Below, piece by piece: positions 41,234 to 50,834 of a stretch of 64,000 nt of DNA. Under the pieces are notes generated by a model. The model saw only the letters and a list, made by a program, of their open reading frames with translations. It searched no databases and was not told where the DNA came from. Source of the stretch: JARRKC01 sp963723965 (GTDB lineage Bacteria > Acidobacteriota > UBA6911 > RPQK01 > JAPXNP01); contig CAVRSV010000001.1 of NCBI GenBank assembly GCA_963723965.1, positions 496,001 through 560,000 on the forward strand, read 5' to 3'. Position 1 is the first letter of the stretch. The number at the start of each line of letters is the position of its first letter. The position numbers were made by a program, and so were the translations under genes.

Positions 41234-43852
41234 ATGGCCATCCAGAGTCTTGGACATTCAGAAACCGCTTCTGCACGACCGATCCTGCGCATCCTGGCGA
41301 CCGCCCTCGTTTGCGGCGTCCTGGCGTCGGCGGGCGCGCTGGCTCAGTTGCCCCCGATTCCCCAGGATTCGGGGATCACGGGATTCGGCCTGTCGCTGAG
41401 AGAGCTCTCGACGACGGGGTCGGTGCTGTGCATCACGGCGCATCCCGACGACGAGAACAATGCCTTGATGGCCCTGCTCAGTCGTGGCCAGGGATACCGT
41501 GTGGGCCTGCTCACCGTAACGCGGGGCGATGGAGGACAGAACGAAATCGGCCCCGAGCTGTTCGAAGCTCTGGGGGTGCTGAGGAGCGAGGAGCTCGCCT
41601 CGGTACACCGCTTCGACCATGTGCAGCAGTTCTTCTCCCGGGCCTACGAGTTCGGCTACTCGTTCAGCGTCGAGGAGACTTTCCAGAAGTGGGGGCGTGA
41701 GGAGATCCTGTCCGACATCGTCCGCGTGATCCGCAAGTTCCGTCCGACCGTGGTTCTGACTCTCAGCCCAACCGGCACCGGGGGCGGACAGCACCATCAG
41801 GCTTCGGCGCAGCTCGCGGCGGAAGCCTTTCAGAAGGCCGGAGATCCCACCTGCTTCCCCGAGCAGATTGCGGAGGGGTTGCGGCCCTGGCACCCGTTGC
41901 GCCTGTTCCAGTCGCGTGGGCCGGGCATGGAGAGTGGCCCCGGCGGCGACGTCCAGATCGACCTGAGCGGCTTCGACCCCCTGCTCGGTGAAACCTATGC
42001 CGAGTTCGGCGCCCAGGCCCGCAGCCAGCACCGGACCCAGGGAATGAACGTGCTTCCCCAGCCGGGCCCGGCGAGGGCCTCGTATTATCTCGCCAGCAGC
42101 CTGGTGGATGCTTCACAGCTTCGGAGCAGCTTCTTCGATGGGATCAATGTCAGCCTGGATACGATCTCGAAGAGTGATCCCGGGCTGGAGTCGTCCCTGA
42201 CGCTGCTGGAGGGTTACGTGAACTGGGCGACGGAATCGTTCTCCCGGGCCGACTACGACTCCGCGCTCAAGGCTGTGATGACGGGCCTCGAGTCGATTCG
42301 CAAGATGGAGCAGGCGACCACCAATCCTGAGTCGCTCTTTCTTCTGAAGCAGGAGGAAAGGGATTTCCTGGAGGCGGCGGAAAAGGGGACCTTCATCGAT
42401 GCGGACGCACTTGTCGACGGACACTCCGACGGCACGGTGATCCCCGGCGGTGAGGTTCATGCGCGGGTCCGCTGCTATCCGAGAACGCACTTGCCGGTGC
42501 AGGTTCTCGGCGTGGAGCTTTCCGCGCCGTCCGGCTGGGTCGTCGAGCCCACCGGTTCGGGCGAGCACGCCTGGGAATTCAACGTGAAAGTGCCGGAAGA
42601 CGCTCCGCTCAGCCAGCCTTACTGGTTCCACGCAGATCCGAACGTCGACCGGTACAGTGTCCAGCCCGGCTTCACCGGGACCGAACCCTGGAGACCTCCG
42701 TTCGTCCAGGCGCGGATCCGTTATCGGATCTACGGCGTGGAGGCCCTTTGTACACGGGTCCTGCGCTACCGTTGGTTCGACGCGGCCTACGGCCTGGAAC
42801 GGCGCATGGAACTGAAGGTGGTGCCCCGGTTCTCCGTCGAGATCTCGCCCTCTTTGGCGATCGTTCCGGTCAACCGGCCCGCGGGTCGGGTTTTCGAAGT
42901 GACGGTGCGCAACGAGGGCCCCGGCCCCGCGTCCGCCGAGCTGAGGCTTCGGGGCGCCGCCGGCTGGACCGTCTCTCCCGTGGTGACGAGCCTCGAGTTC
43001 GCCGGGAAGCACGAGGTTCAGGCGCGCCGGTTCACGGTCTCTCCACCTGCGCGGGTCATGGCCGGCAAGGTGCTCGTCGAGGCCGTTCTGCAGTGCGAGG
43101 GGAAGGAATACCGGCAGGCCATCCAATGGATCTCCTACTCGAACACGCAGCCGCGGATCCTGCTCAACCCCTCCTCGGCCACACTCGATTCCTTTGAGGT
43201 CCGGCTGCCGGCGGGCCTCAAGGTGGGTTACATCACGGGCGTCGGTGATGACGTGGGGAAGGCCACCGAGCAGTTGGGAGCGCAGGTGACGTACCTGACG
43301 CGCGAAGATCTGGAATTCGGCGATCTGAGCCAATACGACGTGATCGTGACGGGGGTGCGTGCCTATTTGAACCGCGACGACCTGATCGCCAACAACCAGC
43401 GGCTGTTGGACTATGTCAAGCAGGGCGGACACATGGTCGTGCAGTACAACAAATACGAGTTCCTCGCGAAGCAGTTCGCGCCCTACCCGGTGACCATCCA
43501 CCGGCCCCACGACCGGGTAACCGTGGAGGAATCTCCCGTGACCGTCCTGGTTCCGAACAGTCCGATCTTTCATTTCCCCAACCGGATCGTGAGCTCGGAC
43601 TGGGACGACTGGGTTCAGGAGCGCGGCCTCTACTTCCTGGGCGAGTGGGACAGCCATTTCACTCCGCTGCTGGAGCTTCGGGACCCCTGGCCTTACAACA
43701 ACGAGCCGAAGCAGGGGGCGCTGGTGGTTGCCGATTACGGGAAGGGAACCTACATCTACACCGGACTGGCTTTCTTTCGACAGCTCCCGGCCGGTGTGCC
43801 CGGGGCGTTCCGCCTGTGGGCGAATCTGCTCGCCTACGGATCGACACCGTAG
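41234..43852 (+). CDS. Exported PIG-L family deacetylase with beta-rich and GATase-like C-terminal domains
   Basis: About 872 aa from ATG 41234 (GGGGATGG upstream), with a signal peptide near residues 15-37 (ending AGALAQ). Residues about 55-300 are the PIG-L/LmbE Zn-dependent N-deacetylase: AHPDDE, the TRGDGGQNEIG loop, and the second metal site GGGQHHQASAQ. Residues about 400-650 look like two Ig-like beta-sandwiches (NPRNEGPGPASAELRLR-type strand within). The last 200 residues (LKVGYITGVGDDVGKATEQL to QGGHMVVQYNKYEF) resemble a class I glutamine-amidotransferase-like fold without an evident catalytic Cys. Typical LmbE enzymes are about 230 aa, so this is a much extended form, probably periplasmic and acting on an N-acetyl sugar. 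Confidence 0.87.
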   Translation: MAIQSLGHSETASARPILRILATALVCGVLASAGALAQLPPIPQDSGITGFGLSLRELSTTGSVLCITAHPDDENNALMALLSRGQGYRVGLLTVTRGDGGQNEIGPELFEALGVLRSEELASVHRFDHVQQFFSRAYEFGYSFSVEETFQKWGREEILSDIVRVIRKFRPTVVLTLSPTGTGGGQHHQASAQLAAEAFQKAGDPTCFPEQIAEGLRPWHPLRLFQSRGPGMESGPGGDVQIDLSGFDPLLGETYAEFGAQARSQHRTQGMNVLPQPGPARASYYLASSLVDASQLRSSFFDGINVSLDTISKSDPGLESSLTLLEGYVNWATESFSRADYDSALKAVMTGLESIRKMEQATTNPESLFLLKQEERDFLEAAEKGTFIDADALVDGHSDGTVIPGGEVHARVRCYPRTHLPVQVLGVELSAPSGWVVEPTGSGEHAWEFNVKVPEDAPLSQPYWFHADPNVDRYSVQPGFTGTEPWRPPFVQARIRYRIYGVEALCTRVLRYRWFDAAYGLERRMELKVVPRFSVEISPSLAIVPVNRPAGRVFEVTVRNEGPGPASAELRLRGAAGWTVSPVVTSLEFAGKHEVQARRFTVSPPARVMAGKVLVEAVLQCEGKEYRQAIQWISYSNTQPRILLNPSSATLDSFEVRLPAGLKVGYITGVGDDVGKATEQLGAQVTYLTREDLEFGDLSQYDVIVTGVRAYLNRDDLIANNQRLLDYVKQGGHMVVQYNKYEFLAKQFAPYPVTIHRPHDRVTVEESPVTVLVPNSPIFHFPNRIVSSDWDDWVQERGLYFLGEWDSHFTPLLELRDPWPYNNEPKQGALVVADYGKGTYIYTGLAFFRQLPAGVPGAFRLWANLLAYGSTP

Positions 43853-43900
43853 CAGTCGAGGCAGGCGTTCTCGCGCGGAGTCGCCGGGGAGAACTGGACC

Positions 43901-44992
43901 ATGCTTTCGATCGGCATCATCGGTCTCCCGAATGTTGGCAAATCAACCCTGTTCAATGCGCTGACGGCGGGTCACGCCGCGGTCAGCAACTATCCTTTCA
44001 CGACCATCGACAGCAACGTGGGTGTCGTCGCGGTCCCCGACTCGCGCTTGCGTGCTCTGGCTGAGCTCCTCGCGCCCGAGGAGACGAACCCGACCTTCAT
44101 CCAGTTCACCGACATCGCCGGCCTGGTCCGCGGCGCCAGCCGCGGCGAGGGGCTGGGCAACCAGTTTCTGGCCAGCATCCGGGCGGTCGACGCCGTCGCC
44201 CACGTGGTCCGCTGCTTTCGGGAGAGCGAGGTGGCGCATGTGACCGGCGACGTCGATCCTCCCCGCGACATCGACGTGGTGGAGACGGAACTGTTGCTGG
44301 CGGACCTGGAAGTGATGGACCGGGCCATCGAACGCCGCGCCCGCAACTGGAAGACGAGCCCTCGTCTCTATGCAGCGGAGGAACAACGCTTCACCCTGTA
44401 CCGCCAGGCACTCGCGTCGGGGACCCCCCTGCGCGATCTCGGCCTGGAGGATGACGCCCTGCAGGAACTCAAGGGATTGGGCATTCTGACCAGCAAGCGG
44501 GTCATCTACGTGGCCAACATCTCAGAAAGCGAGTTGGGAGATCCGACCGCACCGGCCGCAGGTCGGATCAAGATGAGCCGAATCGCCTCCTCGCCCGTCA
44601 TCGTCCCCCTGTGCGCCCGACTGGAGTGGGAGCTCCAGCAGTTGGAACCGGAAGAGCGAGAGGATTTCCTGAATGCTCTGGAAATCCACGAGACCGGTCT
44701 GGATCGGCTCGTCAAAGCCGCCTACGGGATCCTGGGGCTGATCACGTTCTACACCATTGCCAACAACAAGCTTTCGGCCTGGGCCGTCCGCGATGGAACC
44801 GCTGCGCCCGAAGCCGCGGGGAAGATTCATTCCGACATGGAAAAGGGCTTCATCCGCGCACAGGTGACCTCGTTCGAGGCGTTGCGGGAACACGGCAGTT
44901 TCCAGAACCTGCACAAGCAGGGCCGCCTGCGCACCGAAGGCCGGGACTACAAGGTCCGCGACGGGGACATCGTCGAGTTCCTGTTTGGATAG
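43901..44992 (+). CDS. ychF: Ribosome-binding ATPase YchF
   Basis: 363 aa, the normal size for this Obg-related P-loop NTPase. G1 is GLPNVGKSTLFNAL, G3 is DIAGLVRGASRGEGLGNQFL, and the region IYVANISESE replaces the usual NKxD, in line with its preference for ATP. The coiled-coil insert lies in the middle and the C-terminal TGS domain ends GRDYKVRDGDIVEFLFG. It binds 70S ribosomes and affects translation and oxidative stress responses. A GGGGAG ribosome-binding site precedes the ATG. It lies between the PIG-L gene (48-base gap) and the MFS gene (24-base gap, with its own -10 box). Confidence 0.97.
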   Translation: MLSIGIIGLPNVGKSTLFNALTAGHAAVSNYPFTTIDSNVGVVAVPDSRLRALAELLAPEETNPTFIQFTDIAGLVRGASRGEGLGNQFLASIRAVDAVAHVVRCFRESEVAHVTGDVDPPRDIDVVETELLLADLEVMDRAIERRARNWKTSPRLYAAEEQRFTLYRQALASGTPLRDLGLEDDALQELKGLGILTSKRVIYVANISESELGDPTAPAAGRIKMSRIASSPVIVPLCARLEWELQQLEPEEREDFLNALEIHETGLDRLVKAAYGILGLITFYTIANNKLSAWAVRDGTAAPEAAGKIHSDMEKGFIRAQVTSFEALREHGSFQNLHKQGRLRTEGRDYKVRDGDIVEFLFG

Positions 44993-45002
44993 CTCCTCCC
45001 AC

Positions 45003-45008
45003 TATAAT
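45003..45008 (+). promoter_or_regulatory. Consensus -10 box (TATAAT) just before the MFS gene
   Basis: TATAAT ends 8 bases before the ATG at 45017, so the predicted transcript begins within 0-2 bases of the start codon. No Shine-Dalgarno is visible between the two. The -35 is weak (TTCCTG with 19-base spacing). Confidence 0.55.
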
Positions 45009-45016
45009 GACAGCCC

Positions 45017-46255
45017 ATGTCGGAAGTGGCTGCACCAGCATCGAGATCCGTCCTGAGACGTACGTTCCAGGCCTTTCGCTATCGCGACTTCCGGCTTCTC
45101 TGGCTGGGAGCCTTCACCTCGACGACCGGAACCTGGATGCAGCTGGTGGCCCAGTCCTGGCTGGTTCTCCAGCTGACGGGTTCGGCCTTCTATCTGGGAC
45201 TGGTCAGCTTTCTGGGTCAATTGCCGGTGATCCTGTTCACCCTCCTGGGAGGGGCCTTTGCGGATCGTCTCGATCGACGCAAGCTGTTGCTGTTTTCCCA
45301 GTACGTCCAGACTTCGGTGGCCATTACCCTGACCGGTCTGGTGGTGTTGGGATGGATTCATGTCTGGCACTTCCTGGTCCTGGCCTTCGTCGCCGGCAGC
45401 GGCCAGGCGTTCGGCGGACCGGCCTATCAGGCCCTGATTCCGACTCTGGTAAAGCGCGAAGACGTGCCCAACGCCGTGGCCCTCAACTCGATCCAGTTCA
45501 ATCTGGCCCGAATGATCGGACCCGTCGTCGCCGGCGCGGCCTTCGCCGCATTCGGCGCGGCGATCTGCTTCGGGCTGAATGCCCTGTCGTTTCTGGCCGT
45601 AATCGTCGCGCTGTGGGTCATCCAAACGTCGTTCGTACCCCAGAAGACGAGCGAATCGGTGCTGGTACAGATCAAGGGTGGTTTCCAGTACATTCGGGGC
45701 AAGGGGGCGCTCTGGCAGCTCACGATCCTCGGTTTCGTGAGCACCTTCTGCGGTGTCCCCATCCTGACCCTGTTGCCGGTCTTCGCCAAGGACGTATTCG
45801 GTCTGGGTGCGACCGGTTACTCGAACATGATGGCCATTTCGGGCGCAGGGTCGATCACGGGCGCTCTCCTCTATGCCGGCTACTCCCGAGCCGCCAAACA
45901 GGGCCTTCTGGCGTTGCGCGTCCAGATCGTCTTTGCTTTCTTCCTGGCGGCTTTCGCGCTCTCCCGCAGCCTGACGCTGAGCTGCGTCATCCTGTTCATC
46001 GGTGGAGGGTGTCTGATTACGCTGTTCGCTTCGATTACCTCGCTGGTCCAGCTCGCCACCTCCGACGAGATGCGGGGCCGGATGATGAGCATCTTCATGC
46101 TCGCCTTCCGGGGGGGCATGCCCCTGGGGGACCTGACGGCGGGCTTCATCGCCTCCCGGGTCTCACCCTCGTTCGCCCTGCTCCTGCTGGCGGGACTGTT
46201 GACGGCCGTGGCCGGAGGGTTCCTGATTGCCCGCAGCGGTGTGGAGCGGCTGTAG
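45017..46255 (+). CDS. MFS transporter (EntS/MFS_3-like exporter)
   Basis: 412 aa with 12 predicted transmembrane segments. The N-terminal FQAFRYRDFRLLWLGAFTST and the signature between TM2 and TM3 (GGAFADRLDRRKLLL) match the MFS_3/EntS-like efflux group; the second half repeats the pattern (YAGYSRAAKQGLLALR). It likely exports a small molecule from the cytoplasm by proton antiport; the substrate is unknown. The start ATG is 8 bases after a consensus -10 box. A 238-bp space with the leuA promoter follows. Confidence 0.92.
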   Translation: MSEVAAPASRSVLRRTFQAFRYRDFRLLWLGAFTSTTGTWMQLVAQSWLVLQLTGSAFYLGLVSFLGQLPVILFTLLGGAFADRLDRRKLLLFSQYVQTSVAITLTGLVVLGWIHVWHFLVLAFVAGSGQAFGGPAYQALIPTLVKREDVPNAVALNSIQFNLARMIGPVVAGAAFAAFGAAICFGLNALSFLAVIVALWVIQTSFVPQKTSESVLVQIKGGFQYIRGKGALWQLTILGFVSTFCGVPILTLLPVFAKDVFGLGATGYSNMMAISGAGSITGALLYAGYSRAAKQGLLALRVQIVFAFFLAAFALSRSLTLSCVILFIGGGCLITLFASITSLVQLATSDEMRGRMMSIFMLAFRGGMPLGDLTAGFIASRVSPSFALLLLAGLLTAVAGGFLIARSGVERL

Positions 46256-46434
46256 CCCCCATTTCTCGCCACGAACCCTGGCAGGGAACCCGGCCGGCGC
46301 GGGGCCGGAATTTGGCAACGGGCCCCCGCTTCGGTTATCTTTGGAAGATTCGGGTTGCAATCGGAGTCATCCACCAAAAAACCTGGGATTCCTGAGTGCC
46401 CCCGGTGGCGCTGATCTGGCCGGCGCCGGCCGCG

Positions 46435-46463
46435 TTGACGCGGCTGCAGGTGTTTGCTAGCTT
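46435..46463 (+). promoter_or_regulatory. Predicted promoter of the leuA-leuC-leuD-nfi operon
   Basis: TTGACG (46435-46440), 17-base spacer and TAGCTT (46458-46463). The start point would be near 46470, about 24 bases before the ATG at 46494. The leader is too short for an attenuator, and no leucine-codon leader peptide or T-box is visible. Confidence 0.6.
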
Positions 46464-46493
46464 GAGCGCTCAAATTTCAGTGTGGAGGAAGAA

Positions 46494-48053
46494 ATGTCCG
46501 ACAGAGTGTACATCTTTGATACGACCTTGCGAGACGGCGAACAATCCCCGGGTTGCTCGATGCACCTGGAAGAGAAGCTCAAGATGGCCCGTCAGCTAGA
46601 TCGCCTCAAAGTGGACATCATCGAGGCCGGCTTCCCGATTGCTTCCGAGGGTGACTTCGAAGCGGTCCGCTCCGTGGCGGCGGAGCTCGTCAATCCGGTC
46701 ATCGCCGGTCTGGCCCGCGCTCACCGGATGGACATCGAACGCGCTTGGGAGGCCATCAAGGAGGCCCGGAAGCCACGCATCCACACCTTCATCGCCACCT
46801 CGGAAATCCACATGAAGCACAAGCTTCGGAAAAGCCCCGAGGAGGTACTGGCCCAGGCCCGGGAGGCGGTCAAAATCGCCCGCGACCTCTGCGAGGACGT
46901 CGAGTTCTCCGCCGAGGATGCCACTCGCAGCGAGATCAGCTTCCTGGTGGAAGTCTTCGAAGCCGCCATCGAAGCCGGGGCCCGCACGATCAATATCCCG
47001 GATACCGTGGGATACACGGTGCCCCAGGAATTCGGTCCTTTCATCAAGGAGATCATCAGCAAAGTCTCCAACAAGGAAGGCGTCATCTTCTCCTGCCACT
47101 GCCACAACGACCTCGGGCTTGCGGTCGCCAACTCGCTGGCCGCTCTCGAAGCCGGTTGCCGCCAGGTCGAGTGCACGATCAACGGAATTGGCGAGCGGGC
47201 CGGCAACGCCTCTCTCGAGGAGATCGTGATGGCCCTGCGCGTGCGCAAGGAGCGCCTCCCCTATCACACGCAGGTCGTCACCGAGGAGATCTACCGGTCG
47301 AGCCGGCTTCTGACGAATCTCACGGGCACCTTCGTTCAGCCCAACAAAGCCATCGTGGGGAAGAACGCCTTCGCCCACGAAGCCGGCATCCATCAGGACG
47401 GGGTGCTGAAGAACACGCTGACTTACGAGATCATGACCCCCCAGTCGGTCGGCATGGTCAGCAGCACGCTCGTGCTCGGCAAGCACAGCGGCCGGCACGC
47501 CCTGGCGAAGAAGTTCGAGGAACTGGGCTACAACCTGAGCCGTGAGGAACTCGAACGCGCGTACTTCTTCTTCACCAAGCTGGCTGACCAGAAAAAGGAA
47601 GTCTACGACGAGGACCTGGTGGCCATCATCCAGGATGGAATGAAGCTGATTCCCGATACCTGGAGGCTCAAGTACGTCTTCGCCTACGGAGGCAACCAGG
47701 AGCTGTCGAATTCCGTGGTCAAACTGGAGCGGGGTAACACGGTGGGCATCGATTCGGCATTCGGTGACGGTCCCGTGGACGCCAGCTACAAGGCAATCGA
47801 CCGGATCACGGGTTTCGAGGGGCGACTTCTCGAGTACAGTGTCAGCTCGGTCACCCGGGGCAAGGATGCTCTCGGTGAAGTCTTCGTTCACGTGGAATTC
47901 AATGGCCGGCCCTATACGGGCAAGGCGGCCAGCGTCGATATCATCGATGCCAGCGCGCGCGCCTATTTGAATGCCGTCAACAAGGCTGTCTACGAGCAGA
48001 AACGGGGCGAGGAGCGGACGACCACGACGAGTTCCGGAACCCTTCAGGTATAG
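46494..48053 (+). CDS. leuA: 2-isopropylmalate synthase
   Basis: 519 aa. The catalytic HMGL-like TIM barrel begins VYIFDTTLRDGEQSPGCSM; the metal-binding HxH is in FSCHCHNDLGLAVAN and the GIGERAGNASLEEI segment is characteristic of LeuA. The C-terminal LeuA dimer/regulatory domain (LKYVFAYGGNQELSNSVV to SARAYLNAVNKAVYE) is complete, so leucine feedback inhibition is expected. It condenses acetyl-CoA with 2-ketoisovalerate in leucine synthesis. ATG at 46494 has GGAGGAAG upstream and is preferred to the GTG at 46482. leuC follows 24 bases later. Confidence 0.96.
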   Translation: MSDRVYIFDTTLRDGEQSPGCSMHLEEKLKMARQLDRLKVDIIEAGFPIASEGDFEAVRSVAAELVNPVIAGLARAHRMDIERAWEAIKEARKPRIHTFIATSEIHMKHKLRKSPEEVLAQAREAVKIARDLCEDVEFSAEDATRSEISFLVEVFEAAIEAGARTINIPDTVGYTVPQEFGPFIKEIISKVSNKEGVIFSCHCHNDLGLAVANSLAALEAGCRQVECTINGIGERAGNASLEEIVMALRVRKERLPYHTQVVTEEIYRSSRLLTNLTGTFVQPNKAIVGKNAFAHEAGIHQDGVLKNTLTYEIMTPQSVGMVSSTLVLGKHSGRHALAKKFEELGYNLSREELERAYFFFTKLADQKKEVYDEDLVAIIQDGMKLIPDTWRLKYVFAYGGNQELSNSVVKLERGNTVGIDSAFGDGPVDASYKAIDRITGFEGRLLEYSVSSVTRGKDALGEVFVHVEFNGRPYTGKAASVDIIDASARAYLNAVNKAVYEQKRGEERTTTTSSGTLQV

Positions 48054-48077
48054 CCGCACTGACTCGAGATAAGACTC

Positions 48078-49484
48078 ATGGGAAAGACACTCTTCGAGAA
48101 GATCTGGGATAGGCACGTCGTCGTTCAGGATCCGGGTCGGCCCGCGGTGCTTTACATCGACGCGCATCTGGTCCATGAAGTGACCTCACCGCAGGCATTC
48201 GACGGCCTGCGGCTTGCCGGTCGCCGCCTCCGCCGGCCCGAACTCACGTACGCGACGCTCGACCACAACGTTCCGACGAGCGACCGCTCGTTGCCGATCG
48301 TCGATCCAATCTCCCGGACTCAGGTGGAGACGCTGGAGCGGAATTGCGCGGAGTTTGGAGTCCAGCTGTTCGGTCTGGGCCACCCGGATCAGGGGATCGT
48401 CCATGTCATTGGCCCCGAACTGGGTATCACGCAGCCGGGGATGACCATCGTCTGTGGAGACTCCCACACCTCGACGCACGGCGCCTTCGGGGCCCTGGCC
48501 TTCGGAATCGGTACCAGCGAGGTGGAACACGTTCTGGCCACCCAGTGCCTGCAGCAGTCGAAGCCGAAGACGTTCCGGATTTCCATCCGTGGGCGCCTCC
48601 AGCCCGGGGTGACCGCCAAGGATGTGATTCTCTACATCATCCGGACCATCGGGACCGATGGGGCAACGGGACACGTGATCGAGTACGCGGGAGAAGTCGT
48701 TCGCGGCTTCACGCTCGAAGAACGAATGACCGTCTGCAACATGTCCATCGAGGCGGGAGCACGCGCCGGCATGATGGCGCCGGACGAGAAGACCTTCGAG
48801 TACCTGGAAGGTCGGTCCCACGCACCCTCCGGCTCGGCGTGGAAGGAGGCTGTCCGGTACTGGGAGACCCTTCCCAGCGATGAGGATGCCGTCTTCGACC
48901 GCGAGTTGGACTTGACTGTCGACCAGCTGCCGCCTCAAGTGAGCTGGGGGACCAGTCCCGGAATGGTCACGGACGTCACCGGACGGATTCCGGCCGCGGC
49001 GGATTTCAGCGATCCCGGAACGCAGCGGGCGGTCGATCGGGCTCTTCATTACATGGCCCTCGAGCCCGGCACGGCGGTCCAGGACATTCCAGTCGATCGT
49101 GTCTTCATCGGGTCGTGCACCAACTCCCGAATCTCCGACCTCCGGGCGGCGGCCCGCATCATTCGTGGTCGGCACGTGGCATCGACCGTCAAGGCCATGG
49201 TGGTGCCGGGTTCACAGACCGTCAAGCAGCAGGCGGAAGCCGAAGGGCTCGACGAGGTCTTCCGCCAGGCGGGATTCGACTGGAGGGAATCGGGTTGCAG
49301 CATGTGCCTCGGTATGAACCCCGACACCCTGGAGCCCGGTGAACGCTGCGCGTCGACCTCGAACCGCAACTTCGAGGGGCGACAGGGAAAGGGCGGGCGG
49401 ACGCATCTGGTCAGTCCGCAGATGGCCGCGGCGGCGGCCGTGGCCGGTCATTTCGTCGACATTCGCGACTGGTCGCAAAACTGA
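48078..49484 (+). CDS. leuC: 3-isopropylmalate dehydratase large subunit
   Basis: 468 aa, standard LeuC length. The 4Fe-4S ligands are the Cys in FIGSCTNSR and the pair in GCSMCLGMNPD; VVCGDSHTSTHGAFGALAFG is the aconitase-family signature and SNRNFEGRQGKGGRTHLVSP closes the active-site region. With LeuD it isomerises 2- to 3-isopropylmalate. It lies between leuA and leuD in one operon; a 60-base gap follows before leuD. Confidence 0.97.
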   Translation: MGKTLFEKIWDRHVVVQDPGRPAVLYIDAHLVHEVTSPQAFDGLRLAGRRLRRPELTYATLDHNVPTSDRSLPIVDPISRTQVETLERNCAEFGVQLFGLGHPDQGIVHVIGPELGITQPGMTIVCGDSHTSTHGAFGALAFGIGTSEVEHVLATQCLQQSKPKTFRISIRGRLQPGVTAKDVILYIIRTIGTDGATGHVIEYAGEVVRGFTLEERMTVCNMSIEAGARAGMMAPDEKTFEYLEGRSHAPSGSAWKEAVRYWETLPSDEDAVFDRELDLTVDQLPPQVSWGTSPGMVTDVTGRIPAAADFSDPGTQRAVDRALHYMALEPGTAVQDIPVDRVFIGSCTNSRISDLRAAARIIRGRHVASTVKAMVVPGSQTVKQQAEAEGLDEVFRQAGFDWRESGCSMCLGMNPDTLEPGERCASTSNRNFEGRQGKGGRTHLVSPQMAAAAAVAGHFVDIRDWSQN

Positions 49485-49544
49485 CGTCCCCGAAGGGGAC
49501 AACTCCAATGCCCTCCCTCGCGAGGGACGGCAGGGGCGGACATC

Positions 49545-50141
49545 ATGGAAGCATTTCGAACACTCACGGGTGTGGCAGCTACTCTGGACCGGGTCAATGT
49601 CGACACCGACCAGATCATTCCCAAGCAATTTCTGAAACGCATCGAACGAACCGGCTTTGGCCAGTTTCTGTTCTCGGACTGGCGCTTTCGGGAAGATGGA
49701 TCGCTCGATCCGGAGTTTGAGTTGAATCGCCCCGAATTCGCCGGAGCGTCCATCCTCGTGGCGGGCGCCAACTTCGGCTGCGGATCGTCGCGGGAACACG
49801 CTCCCTGGGCGTTGCTCGATTATGGTTTCAAGGTGATCGTGGCGCCCTCGTTTGCCGACATTTTCTACAACAACTGCTTCAAGAACGGAATGCTCCCCAT
49901 CCAGCTCCCCGAGACCGAGGTGCAGCGGCTCTTTGATCGGATTTCCGGGGCTCCCGGGATGCGCCTGACCGTCAATCTCGAAGCACAGACCATCTCCGAC
50001 GACCGGGGACTCTCCATCCCCTTCGAGGTCGATCCCTTCCGGCGGGAGGCTCTCCTCAACGGTCTCGACGAGATCGGACTGACGCTCCAGTACGAAGAGA
50101 AGATCCGCGAGTACGAGGCGCACCGGCCCGTGTTTCGATAG
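49545..50141 (+). CDS. leuD: 3-isopropylmalate dehydratase small subunit
   Basis: 198 aa, standard length. It has the aconitase swivel-domain motifs: NVDTDQIIPKQFLK near the start, GANFGCGSSREHAPWAL, and ADIFYNNCFKNGMLPIQL. It partners LeuC in the second step of leucine synthesis. The start ATG 49545 is preceded by a purine-rich GGGGCGG. leuB is absent from the window and would be needed elsewhere. nfi begins 11 bases after the stop. Confidence 0.97.
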   Translation: MEAFRTLTGVAATLDRVNVDTDQIIPKQFLKRIERTGFGQFLFSDWRFREDGSLDPEFELNRPEFAGASILVAGANFGCGSSREHAPWALLDYGFKVIVAPSFADIFYNNCFKNGMLPIQLPETEVQRLFDRISGAPGMRLTVNLEAQTISDDRGLSIPFEVDPFRREALLNGLDEIGLTLQYEEKIREYEAHRPVFR

Positions 50142-50152
50142 CGGCTGCCGTC

Positions 50153-50821
50153 ATGCTCCACGAGTGGGACCTGACGCCCCGGGAAGCCATCGCCCTTCAG
50201 AAGAAGCTGCAGCCCTCCGTTCGGACCGATCTGGCACTGCCGTCCGTCGAGTTCGTCGCAGGCGTGGATGTCGCCTACTCGAAGGCGACGGGGGAGTCGA
50301 TTGCCACCCTTTGTCTTCTCAGCTATCCCGGCCTGCTACTGGTCGATCACAGCGTTGCCCGCCTGAAGACGCCCTTCCCCTATGTGCCGGGGCTACTGAG
50401 CTTTCGGGAAATCCCGCCCATTCTGGAGGCCGTGCGCCGCCTTCGTCGCCCCTTTCAGCTGCTCTTCGTGGACGGTCACGGGCAAGCCCATCCCCGTCGT
50501 TTCGGGATCGCCTCCCATCTCGGTCTCTGGCTGGAGCGACCGACCATCGGCATTGGCAAGTCGCGCCTGGTCGGCCGATACGAGGAGCCCGGGAAGGCGA
50601 AGGGGTGCCGGTCACCCCTGGTGGACCGCGATGAGGTCATTGGAACCGTTTTGCGGACTCGCGAGGGCGTGAAGCCCATCTTCGTCTCGGTTGGATACGG
50701 GCTGCCGCTGGACACATGCGTGGACTGGACGCTGCAGGTCACGCCGCGCTTCCGCCTTCCCGAGCCAATCCGGCAGGCCGACCGGCTGGCGGCCCTGCAC
50801 AAGCGAGCCGGGGGCTGCTGA
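50153..50821 (+). CDS. nfi: Endonuclease V (deoxyinosine 3' endonuclease)
   Basis: 222 aa, normal length. Catalytic motifs: Asp in VAGVDVAYS, Glu in LLSFREIPPILEA, Asp in LLFVDGHGQAHPRRFGIASH, plus the wedge-like PYVPG. It nicks DNA on the 3' side of deoxyinosine produced by adenine deamination. ATG 50153 begins MLHEWDLTPREAIALQ. It is tightly linked behind leuD (11 bases), apparently as the last gene of the operon; the tandem palindromic repeat array starts 14 bases after its stop. Confidence 0.94.
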   Translation: MLHEWDLTPREAIALQKKLQPSVRTDLALPSVEFVAGVDVAYSKATGESIATLCLLSYPGLLLVDHSVARLKTPFPYVPGLLSFREIPPILEAVRRLRRPFQLLFVDGHGQAHPRRFGIASHLGLWLERPTIGIGKSRLVGRYEEPGKAKGCRSPLVDRDEVIGTVLRTREGVKPIFVSVGYGLPLDTCVDWTLQVTPRFRLPEPIRQADRLAALHKRAGGC

Positions 50822-50834
50822 GGGGCGGGGTTCC

